Positions 30,447 through 38,221 of a stretch of DNA of 64,000 nucleotides are shown here, piece by piece. Source of the stretch: a virus. The DNA lies in the IMG/VR virus record IMGVR_UViG_3300020179_002092, positions 1 to 64,000 of that record. The stretch is one strand, 5' to 3'. Within the stretch, counting starts at the first letter, position 1, and each line of letters begins with the position of its first letter. Below the pieces are notes generated by a model. That model was not told the DNA's origin, ran no database searches, and saw nothing but the letters and a program-made list of their open reading frames with translations. A program made the position numbers and the translations under genes.

Positions 30447-32411
30447 ATGCAAGTAAGCACACGCGCTCAAGTTATCACTAGAAGAACGTATAACAGACCT
30501 ACTAGTGATGACGGTAAACAATTTGAAACATGGACACAAACAATTCGTCGAGTACGTGAACATCAACACTGGTTGTGGAAACGCAGTGTAGATCGTCAAC
30601 TATATTCTAATGAAATAGAAGAATTAGAAGAACTAGAACAATTGATGCTAGCTAGAAAAGTATTAATGAGTGGGCGTACACTTTGGCTAGGTGGTACAAC
30701 AGTAGCACAAACACGCGAAGCATCACAGTTTAATTGTAGTTTTACACAAGTAGAAACAGTATATGATGTAGTTGATGTTTTATGGTTATTATTGCAAGGT
30801 GCAGGAGTAGGATTTAAACCTATTGTAGGTACTCTAAATGGATTCTCAAAACCTATCAAAGACATTAAGATTGTTAAAAGTCAGCGTACTAGTAAGGGTG
30901 GACTTGAACATAATGTTGAAACTTGGGATGCAGATACAAAAACTTGGACAATACAAGTTGGAGACAGTGCAGAAGCTTGGGCTAAATCTATAGGTAAGCT
31001 ACTTGCTGGCAAGTATCCTGCTAACACTCTTGTGCTCGATTTTAGTCAATTAAGACCTGCTGGAGAAAGGTTAAAAGGTTATGGATGGATTAGCAGTGGT
31101 GACAGTGCTATATCAAAAGCTTATGTTGCAATTGCCAACATACTTAATGGTAGGGCTGATAGTCTTCTTTCTAGGATGGATATTCTTGATATTGTCAATC
31201 ATCTCGGAACAATATTATCCAGTCGTAGAAGTGCTGAAATCGCGCTTTTTGACTATGGTCAGCCGGAGTGGGAAGAATTTGCAGTAGCTAAAAAAGACTT
31301 TTGGTTGTATGCGCGTGAACATCGTCAGCAATCAAATAACAGCTTAGTATTTAAGGAAAAACCTAGTCGTCAAGAACTAAAACATATATTCAGTCTTATG
31401 CAAGAAGCTGGTGGTAGCGAGCCAGGGTTTATTAATGAACAAGAAGCTCTTAGACGTGCTCCGTGGTTTAAAGGAGCAAATCCTTGTGTGGAAATACTTT
31501 TAGGCAACAAAAGTTTTTGTAATCTTACAGAAACAGACATTTCTAAATTTAGAGGAAATAACGCAGAATTACATGATGCAATTAGATTAGCTGCTAGAGC
31601 AAACTATCGTCAGACTTGTGTTAATCTTAAAGACGGTATTTTACAAGAAGCGTGGCATCTTAATAACTATTTTTTACGTCTTTGCGGAGTTGGTTTAACA
31701 GGTATTGCAATGCGTCCTGATATGCATAGTTATGATTATGAATATTTAAAACGAACTGCAACAGCAGCAGCTATTAGTATGGCAGATGAACTAGGATTAC
31801 CACGTCCTAAGAATATTACTACAATTAAGCCATCGGGTACATTAAGCAAAATTATGGACTGTACAGAAGGTGTACACAAACCACTAGGCAAGTACATTTT
31901 TAATAACGTACAATTTGGAATTCATGACCCATTAATTCCAATATTACGAGCTGCTAATTATAAAGTTATCAATCATCCTACAGATCCTAGCGGAGTATTA
32001 GTAACATTTCCTGTAGAGTGGAAAGATGTGCAGTTTGATAAAGATAGTGGTAAAGAAGTTAATCTTGAAACAGCAATTCAACAACTAGAACGATACAAAA
32101 TGTTACAAACTAGTTGGACGCAACAAAACACATCGGTAACTATTAGCTATGATGTTAATGAAGTGTCAGAAATTATAGATTGGTTATTAAATAACTGGGA
32201 TTGCTATGTAGGAGTTAGTTTTATCTATAGAACTGATCCCACAAAAACAGCTAAAGATTTAGGGTATCTTTACTTACCACAAGAAGTAGTAGATGAATAT
32301 ACATTTAGAAGTTATATGCAAGACTTAAAACCAATTAATGTAGATAGTGCTAATAGTTTTGACGAATTATTAGATGATGAATGTATAACTGGAGTATGTC
32401 CTGTAAAATAA
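30447..32411 (+). CDS. nrdJ: Class II (B12-dependent) ribonucleotide reductase
   Basis: 654 residues, the size of monomeric adenosylcobalamin-dependent reductases. N-terminal cysteine-containing FNCSFTQVETVYDV and GAGVGFKPIVG precede the active-site strand GANPCVEILLGNKSFCNLTE, with catalytic Cys347 and Glu349. KPSGTLSKI lies later, and the redox pair is at the end (ECITGVCPVK). It makes deoxyribonucleotides from ribonucleoside triphosphates without oxygen dependence, but needs host cobalamin. No NrdAB genes are present. A terminator follows. Confidence 0.92.
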   Translation: MQVSTRAQVITRRTYNRPTSDDGKQFETWTQTIRRVREHQHWLWKRSVDRQLYSNEIEELEELEQLMLARKVLMSGRTLWLGGTTVAQTREASQFNCSFTQVETVYDVVDVLWLLLQGAGVGFKPIVGTLNGFSKPIKDIKIVKSQRTSKGGLEHNVETWDADTKTWTIQVGDSAEAWAKSIGKLLAGKYPANTLVLDFSQLRPAGERLKGYGWISSGDSAISKAYVAIANILNGRADSLLSRMDILDIVNHLGTILSSRRSAEIALFDYGQPEWEEFAVAKKDFWLYAREHRQQSNNSLVFKEKPSRQELKHIFSLMQEAGGSEPGFINEQEALRRAPWFKGANPCVEILLGNKSFCNLTETDISKFRGNNAELHDAIRLAARANYRQTCVNLKDGILQEAWHLNNYFLRLCGVGLTGIAMRPDMHSYDYEYLKRTATAAAISMADELGLPRPKNITTIKPSGTLSKIMDCTEGVHKPLGKYIFNNVQFGIHDPLIPILRAANYKVINHPTDPSGVLVTFPVEWKDVQFDKDSGKEVNLETAIQQLERYKMLQTSWTQQNTSVTISYDVNEVSEIIDWLLNNWDCYVGVSFIYRTDPTKTAKDLGYLYLPQEVVDEYTFRSYMQDLKPINVDSANSFDELLDDECITGVCPVK

Positions 32412-32433
32412 AACAAAAAGTTTATAGGTAATA

Positions 32434-32467
32434 AAAAAGCCCACTAGAATGTTCTACTGGGCTTTTT
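32434..32467. terminator. Bidirectional terminator between converging arms
   Basis: AAAAAGCCCA (32434-32443) and TGGGCTTTTT (32458-32467) form a stem with an inner TAGAA/TTCTA extension separated by one C-C mismatch. The A run and T run make it functional in both directions, between the plus-strand RNR gene and the end of the minus-strand gene at 32472. Confidence 0.9.
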
Positions 32468-32471
32468 GTAT

Positions 32472-33116
32472 TTATAAACTTAGTGGCGTGTCATAATTAT
32501 TATCTTCATCATCTATACTATTATCATCATCATACATACTATCTAGTTGACTAAATACTTCTACTAGTATATCACGATAAGGTTGATCTACTTTGCATAG
32601 GTCTAATAAATAAATATCTAAGTGATCATTACGTAATAATTCTGCATGATACATAAATTGACCAAATGCTTCTAAGTCTTCACTAATATTAGTATTAGCA
32701 TAATTTTCTAATATTTGTGCTGCCATCATACGTAGTGGTTTACTAATCATGCCTTTTTGAGCAATATGTACTAATTGAAGTGCTTTTCCTTCACGCTCGC
32801 GCATAATTTGATTTCGTTTTGCTGTACTCCAACTATAACCACCGTCGCCGCCCCACAAATCCCAAGCTACCCTACCTTTACTAGGAAAGCCTTCTTGTCC
32901 ACTATAAAATCCTGTTGCCTGTTTGTCTACTTCATGACGGCTAAAAAAACTGTACATACGTAGTACTACACTCGCTGATAGTGGATCGCGATCTTTTAAT
33001 TGATTAGCTCTGGCTAAGCCAACAAGTGTACCACCGGCTTTTCCTTCACTTTTCCACTTTAGTGCTCTCTTGGCCGCACTAGCCATACCACTTGTTGGTT
33101 TATATGTTTTAGCCAT
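32472..33116 (-). CDS. Conserved phage hypothetical protein (214 aa)
   Basis: The N-terminal half is basic and glycine-containing (MASAAKRALKWKSEGKAGGT), then VVLRMYSFFSRHEVDKQATG and GRVAWDLWGGDGGYSWSTAK. The end is very acidic (YDDDNSIDDEDNNYD). Proteins with this 'SAAkrAL.Wk.EGk.GGT..GlaRA' start are widespread in large phages and have no established role. It is the last gene of the minus arm, overlapping PhoH by one base. Confidence 0.72.
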   Translation of the reverse strand: MAKTYKPTSGMASAAKRALKWKSEGKAGGTLVGLARANQLKDRDPLSASVVLRMYSFFSRHEVDKQATGFYSGQEGFPSKGRVAWDLWGGDGGYSWSTAKRNQIMREREGKALQLVHIAQKGMISKPLRMMAAQILENYANTNISEDLEAFGQFMYHAELLRNDHLDIYLLDLCKVDQPYRDILVEVFSQLDSMYDDDNSIDDEDNNYDTPLSL

Positions 33117-33808
33117 TACAGCTCCTGTTTATATGCTAAAATTATTTGTTTACATAGTTTACTACGTACAATATCTTCATCACGAAATCTAACGACTTCA
33201 ATACCTTCAATATGTTCTAGTCTAGTACTGGCGTCTAAGAGCCCACTGTTGTGAATATCGCTTTGCTCGTAATCTCCGTTAATTATTATTTTACAGTTTC
33301 TCCCAATGCGTGATAAGATCATTTTCATCTCATCCTTACTAGCGTTTTGTGCTTCGTCGAGTAAGACTATGCAATCATCAAATGTTAGTCCACGCATAAA
33401 TCCCAGCGGTTTAGGTACTATTTGATTTTTATTTACTGCATACTCATAGAACCCCTGTCCTAGACTATTGCTAAAGATTTGATCAAATGGTTCTAAGTAG
33501 GGAGCATATTTTTCTTCTAATGTACCAGGTAAAAATCCAAGTCCACGTCCAGTTTCTATATTAGGTCTTGTTAATATAATTTTTTGTATGCGGCGATGAA
33601 ATAATTCACCGGCTGCATAAGTTGCTGCAATATAAGTTTTACCAGTGCCTGCACTACCTATACCAAAAATTATGTTATTTTCATGTATAGCTCGTAAATA
33701 TTCTTCTTGAATGTAGTTTAATGGTTTTACATTTTCAAAGCCTATTTCTAGAGAAACAACATTATTACATTGTACGCTGCGTAATTTTTTAGCACTGCTT
33801 TTAGCCAT
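33116..33808 (-). CDS. phoH: PhoH-like ATPase
   Basis: 230 residues. Walker A is GSAGTGKT at 51-58, then ILTRPNIETGRGLGFLPG, Walker B-like CIVLLDEAQNAS and INGDYEQSDI. This is the PhoH core ATPase domain, very common in marine and freshwater phages. Its phage role is unresolved despite the link to phosphate regulation in some bacteria. No Pho box is visible. It is coupled to the downstream gene. Confidence 0.93.
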   Translation of the reverse strand: MAKSSAKKLRSVQCNNVVSLEIGFENVKPLNYIQEEYLRAIHENNIIFGIGSAGTGKTYIAATYAAGELFHRRIQKIILTRPNIETGRGLGFLPGTLEEKYAPYLEPFDQIFSNSLGQGFYEYAVNKNQIVPKPLGFMRGLTFDDCIVLLDEAQNASKDEMKMILSRIGRNCKIIINGDYEQSDIHNSGLLDASTRLEHIEGIEVVRFRDEDIVRSKLCKQIILAYKQEL

Positions 33809-33836
33809 ACTTATATCCTATAAGTTTAGAGACTGT

Positions 33837-34142
33837 TTATAGCTCTCTATTATCTTGTTGAGGTATTTTATTTCCTAATATTTTACTTCTAGTAGTATAT
33901 GTACTTTCTCCTTGTTGATAGTTTGTAGTTTTGCTAGTAAATTTTTCAGCAACAGTTACTCCTAAACCAGCCATAGTAATATACACCATTCCCTCAAACA
34001 TATATGTTTCTACAGTTTTGTTAAAAAATAAGTTTGAAATAAAAGCTATACTACATAGTATAAATGCTAAAAAAGTTATTAGTCGCTTGCTGCTTAAACT
34101 GCCATTTTCACCATCTTCAAATAGTGTAGCTAGCCGACGCAT
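33837..34142 (-). CDS. Holin-like membrane protein
   Basis: 101 residues. A short charged start (MRRLATLFEDGENGSLSSKR) is followed by two hydrophobic segments at about 21-40 (LITFLAFILCSIAFISNLFF) and 47-65 (YMFEGMVYITMAGLGVTVAE), and a polar C-terminus. Size, topology and its position two bases after the endolysin gene fit a class II-type holin. Other small phage membrane proteins could look the same. Confidence 0.6.
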   Translation of the reverse strand: MRRLATLFEDGENGSLSSKRLITFLAFILCSIAFISNLFFNKTVETYMFEGMVYITMAGLGVTVAEKFTSKTTNYQQGESTYTTRSKILGNKIPQQDNREL

Positions 34143-34144
34143 AA

Positions 34145-34756
34145 TTAACTTAATATATTTATAATATGATTGTAGTGATTTAATCTGTCTTCTAATCCGT
34201 TTGTACCACCATTAATTCGTTTAGTTAAAGTAACTATGTCAGCTACATCTGCAAATCTATTAAGATTGTTAGTTTTCCAAAACCAACAACTACATTCTAC
34301 AGCACCTTCAAAAGTTTCCATGTACTCTGACGCTTCTTCGGCACTAATATCTAAACTACTAGCAAATTCTGTATAGTTATTACGTCCAGTTAACTGTATT
34401 AATCCACGACCACAAAAAAGCCAACCGTCTCCACTTTCTTCAGAACCATTGCCCATGCGGTTGGCATACACACGATTAGCAATTTTTTCCGGCTGACGTT
34501 CATACTGTTGTGCTAATGCATCTGTAGGAAAATATTTGGGAAAAGTTTTGCGCAGGCTTTGCCAGCGATAGTTTAAGTTTTCCTTAAAAAATTTAAAATT
34601 ACCACTTTCGTGTGCACACTGTGCTAAAAAAGCAGCTACTCTTAATTTGGTATCAATTTTATAGCACGGAAATAATTTTTCAAAACATTCATACCAATTT
34701 TTAACGTGCAAATTATTGGGTATAATGTCTTGCAATTGTTGTTGTGTAAAAATCAT
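34145..34756 (-). CDS. GH19 endolysin
   Basis: 203 residues. FLAQCAHESGNFKFFKENLN carries the probable catalytic Glu50 and a second Glu59. NRMGNGSEESGDGWLFCGRG, then LIQLTGRNNY and TKRINGGTNGLEDRLNHY are typical of glycoside hydrolase family 19 lysozyme-like endolysins. It cuts peptidoglycan at lysis. No signal peptide is seen, so it depends on a holin. It shares its first base with the spanin gene upstream. Confidence 0.93.
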   Translation of the reverse strand: MIFTQQQLQDIIPNNLHVKNWYECFEKLFPCYKIDTKLRVAAFLAQCAHESGNFKFFKENLNYRWQSLRKTFPKYFPTDALAQQYERQPEKIANRVYANRMGNGSEESGDGWLFCGRGLIQLTGRNNYTEFASSLDISAEEASEYMETFEGAVECSCWFWKTNNLNRFADVADIVTLTKRINGGTNGLEDRLNHYNHIINILS

Positions 34757-35025
34757 TACTGCTCCTTATTTTTCCAGTGATTATTGTACCAGGTAATCCA
34801 ACTGTCTACTTTAGCTTTACAAAGATGCCACTTTAAATAATTTTGTTCTACATTACTTACTAATTCAGGCATACCATCGCCTACTTTTAATAATTCTAAT
34901 GGCTCACATGGTGCTAAATAAACTTGTCTTTCCTTTTCTGGTAATACTGGCCAAGGTTTTCCTATAGAAAAAGTTTGACATCCGGTTAATACAAATACTG
35001 TAGTTAAAAGTAATATAAATTTCAT
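34756..35025 (-). CDS. Outer spanin-like lipoprotein (Rz1-type)
   Basis: 89 residues with a lipoprotein signal (KFILLLTTVFVLTGC) and lipobox LTGC at 13-16. The mature part begins with a Pro-containing stretch (GKPWPVLPEKERQVYLAPC). Placed between a coiled-coil membrane protein and the endolysin, it fits an o-spanin that joins the outer membrane to the inner spanin. Overlap with the upstream gene is four bases. Assignment rests on topology and context. Confidence 0.72.
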   Translation of the reverse strand: MKFILLLTTVFVLTGCQTFSIGKPWPVLPEKERQVYLAPCEPLELLKVGDGMPELVSNVEQNYLKWHLCKAKVDSWITWYNNHWKNKEQ

Positions 35026-35609
35026 TTTTTAACACCAGTTTCAGTAGGATTTTGCGCGATATTATTTAGCCTATTTATATATAATTCAGGTACTACAGGA
35101 CAATTTTTTTGAAAGTTTATTGCATCCTGCATATCTCTATTTATTTTTTCACGATCTATTGCACTTAACGCTTCATACTTAGCTTTTGCAGCTTGATCAA
35201 AACTATTAATAATATTTTGTACCGTAGCATCCTTAGCTTTGATAGCTAGAGCAAAATTATCGCTTTGACGTTTTAATTGCGTGGCACTATCTTTTATAAC
35301 AGCCATCTTTGCTGCAGTTTCTTCACCTAATTTAGCATTTAATAGTTCTTGTTCTTTTATAGCTAAATTATACCGCTCTTGCTCTACGCGTAATTTTTCT
35401 TGCCAACTATTTTCGTTAAAAACTACGCCAGTAATAAATATACTTATTACGAATATAGCTAAACTACCTATTTGAATAGGTAGTTTATATAATTTTAACA
35501 GAGGTATAGGAATAAATCGTAAAAAATTACTAGCTATATATACAGTAGCGCTTAATACTGCTAATCCTATCCACGTATAAACAGGAATAAAATTTAATAT
35601 AAACATCAT
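35022..35609 (-). CDS. Inner spanin-like membrane protein (Rz-type)
   Basis: 195 residues from the ATG at 35609 (a TTG at 35624 is also in frame). The N-terminal 70 residues hold two or three hydrophobic segments, including IGLAVLSATVYIASNFL and IGSLAIFVISIFITGVVF. A long predicted coiled coil follows (KLRVEQERYNLAIKEQELLN onwards). Classical i-spanins have a single membrane helix, so the extra segments are unusual. Context, with an overlapping lipoprotein and an endolysin, supports a spanin role. Confidence 0.62.
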   Translation of the reverse strand: MMFILNFIPVYTWIGLAVLSATVYIASNFLRFIPIPLLKLYKLPIQIGSLAIFVISIFITGVVFNENSWQEKLRVEQERYNLAIKEQELLNAKLGEETAAKMAVIKDSATQLKRQSDNFALAIKAKDATVQNIINSFDQAAKAKYEALSAIDREKINRDMQDAINFQKNCPVVPELYINRLNNIAQNPTETGVKK

Positions 35610-35611
35610 AA

Positions 35612-38209
35612 TTAGTATGCCCAAGCTTCATTAATACTTAATTCAAATGGAGTTACTTTTTCGCTGCGCACATTTAATAAAATACTAGTTTTTAAACCAC
35701 TACTTGAATTAATAAAAAATAATTCTCTTTGATTTTCTATTTCACCAGGACCTGTATTAGTTTTAAGTTTTTCGTTTCCTATAATATGTCTAGTAATAGT
35801 TAATATATTTTTATTTCCAAGAGGATCACTAGAATTATTAAATGCTAAAGATTGTGCATATTTTTCTTCACTTAAATGTGGATTTATTAAATAACTTGCT
35901 TTGTCTATATTTGGATCTTTTAAAGATTTCAATCTTAAATGTAATTCGTAAACTTCTAGTTCATTTAAAATTTTATCCATAATACCTGCTTGAGCTAAAA
36001 ATCCTGGTGCAGCATGCTTAGTAGTAGTATTCTTAACTTTACTATTCATAGCACCAATTTTATCAATTAACCAACTTTGATATGCTAAATTTAAAGTAGC
36101 TACTAAAATACCTTCTACATAGTACTTAGTAATTCCTCTAGATTGTTTGGTTAAATTTTTAAATATTTTAAAAGGTCCCATAGGCACAGTAGTACTTTCA
36201 GAGTCTACAGGGTTCCATCTACCTTCTACTTCTGCAGAAGTATCACTTAGTACTTTCGTAATTACTTTTACTTGAGCAGGACCAGTACCTGGCGCTCCAT
36301 TATCTGGTTGATTAGTTGGTAAAAATCTTTGATTAAACCCAAAGCCAACAAAATCTTTGTTAATTATTTTGTCACCAACTTTTAAATCTCGTAAAAATTT
36401 AGTTCCTACTCCATTTAATAAGGATTTTGCTGCTACAGCAGGTTGACTAGTAGTGGCAGTTATAGCAGGAAGATTTTGAGTCCAGCAAGTTCCTTCAATG
36501 TCCGGACCTTCTGATTCTGAAGTAACTATAAGAGTTTGCCAATCAGATAAAAATCCTATAACAGGAGGGTTAGAGCGTTCTTCAATAACACTATCATAAT
36601 TTACTATATTAAACTTACCTGAAACAGCAGTAGTTGAATATACAGAACTAGCAGGATCAGGCCATTTAGTAGTTTTTCCAATAATAATTTCTAATATATT
36701 ACTATTATTAGTTGTGTCTAAGTGTACAACATTTTCACTTGTTAAATAACCTTTGTTAGGTGGCGGAGCCGGAGGCGGTGGATTAATACCTCTAGTGCCT
36801 ACATCATTATCAGTAGCAACAAATAATGATTTATTAGCTAATACAGTGCTTACACCTTGAGTTCTAGGTTTCCATAAATAAAATCTAGTATTATGTTTTT
36901 TTATTTCTACTGCGGGTGATAGACCACCAGCAATACTTTTAGCTTGTAATGCTGTTGGTTGTTGATATACTTGTGTATTTACATTTTTAATTTTAATGAC
37001 TTCATACGTTCCACCACTAAGATCTAAATATCTAAAATTTGGCGAATCTATTTGTACCTTTAAAGGTCCCCAAGATACGTTTGTTTGTAGATCAAAAAGA
37101 GCAGTCCAACGTCTATTATTATCATAATAATCTCGAACATCAAATGCCCCATTTGCAGTACTGTCTATTTTTAATAAACTAACTCCATTGTTTGCATCTA
37201 AATAAGTTTTAAATGCAGTAGCACTAAAGTTTTTTATACTATTTATATAATATTTACTAGATATGTTAATAACATTGGGACTAAATCTAGGATTATCTAA
37301 ATCATCTACATCATAAATTTTTTCTGATCGAATATCTAGTCTAAATCCATCAACTATAATTTTCTTTATAGCATTTATAAAAATTATTTCCTGGTTAGTG
37401 CCTTCTTTTTTAGAATTCTCTGTTCTTTTTATTTCGCTTTCAATAACAGTTCTATCTACAACAATATTGATAGTTTTAGTTATACCGCTACTAATTATTA
37501 ATTTATCATTAACGGCAATAGTTTCTATTTCTTTATTAAAATTACCACTAGTACCTATAAAATTATCAGTAATTATAACTGGTGTAGAACTAGCAACTGT
37601 AGGACCTACTATACTATCACTCTTTAATAATATAATTACAGTTTCAGAACCTTCTAATACTAAATCCCCAATTAAAGTTAGTGTTAAACTAGCTGTACCA
37701 GAACTATTTACATAAATTACTCCAGAATTAGTAAATTCAACAAAATCAACAGCACTTGTGTTTCCTGTATTTATCCAAAATAGTGGAGTACCAGTAGCAA
37801 CATTTGTAGTAGTAATATTCCATGTTATACTACTTCCTTCGACTACAGTTGTAGTCGAAGGAAATATTGTATAAGTTTTTTCAGTAGAAGTATCAGCAAC
37901 ATTAACAGTAGATGCAGTAGCAACCAAAGTTCCCAGTAAACTATTTGTATATAGCCTAATAATTATTGTTTCTACCCCTGCCTCTGAAGTAAAATCTTCA
38001 GCTATAGTAATAGGTAAAATTGCAAAATTATTATTTATTACTACAGAACCACTATTAGATCCGCTAGTAAAATCAGCTCCTGTTGTTGTTCCTACATTTT
38101 CCCAAAATAACTGAGTTCCATTTGCAACACCAGTTGTAATAATAGTCCATGTAATTGAACCACCCTCATTAACTGAACTAGAATTAGGATTAATACTATA
38201 TGTTGCCAT
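35612..38209 (-). CDS. Calx-beta-containing structural or adhesin protein
   Basis: 865 residues. The N-terminal region has two Calx-beta-like repeats: NPNSSSVNEGGSITWTI to about residue 105, and FPSTTTVVEGSSITWNITT to about 210, each with 'VxEGxxitwtI' and acidic loops that may bind calcium. A long beta-rich middle part lies behind (AFDVRDYYDNNRRWTALFDL; LATDND region with a Pro run), then an alpha-containing end (KILNELEVYELHLRLKSL). No signal peptide. Probably part of the tail or fibre system next to the lysis genes. Confidence 0.7.
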   Translation of the reverse strand: MATYSINPNSSSVNEGGSITWTIITTGVANGTQLFWENVGTTTGADFTSGSNSGSVVINNNFAILPITIAEDFTSEAGVETIIIRLYTNSLLGTLVATASTVNVADTSTEKTYTIFPSTTTVVEGSSITWNITTTNVATGTPLFWINTGNTSAVDFVEFTNSGVIYVNSSGTASLTLTLIGDLVLEGSETVIILLKSDSIVGPTVASSTPVIITDNFIGTSGNFNKEIETIAVNDKLIISSGITKTINIVVDRTVIESEIKRTENSKKEGTNQEIIFINAIKKIIVDGFRLDIRSEKIYDVDDLDNPRFSPNVINISSKYYINSIKNFSATAFKTYLDANNGVSLLKIDSTANGAFDVRDYYDNNRRWTALFDLQTNVSWGPLKVQIDSPNFRYLDLSGGTYEVIKIKNVNTQVYQQPTALQAKSIAGGLSPAVEIKKHNTRFYLWKPRTQGVSTVLANKSLFVATDNDVGTRGINPPPPAPPPNKGYLTSENVVHLDTTNNSNILEIIIGKTTKWPDPASSVYSTTAVSGKFNIVNYDSVIEERSNPPVIGFLSDWQTLIVTSESEGPDIEGTCWTQNLPAITATTSQPAVAAKSLLNGVGTKFLRDLKVGDKIINKDFVGFGFNQRFLPTNQPDNGAPGTGPAQVKVITKVLSDTSAEVEGRWNPVDSESTTVPMGPFKIFKNLTKQSRGITKYYVEGILVATLNLAYQSWLIDKIGAMNSKVKNTTTKHAAPGFLAQAGIMDKILNELEVYELHLRLKSLKDPNIDKASYLINPHLSEEKYAQSLAFNNSSDPLGNKNILTITRHIIGNEKLKTNTGPGEIENQRELFFINSSSGLKTSILLNVRSEKVTPFELSINEAWAY

Positions 38210-38221
38210 TATTTATCCCTG

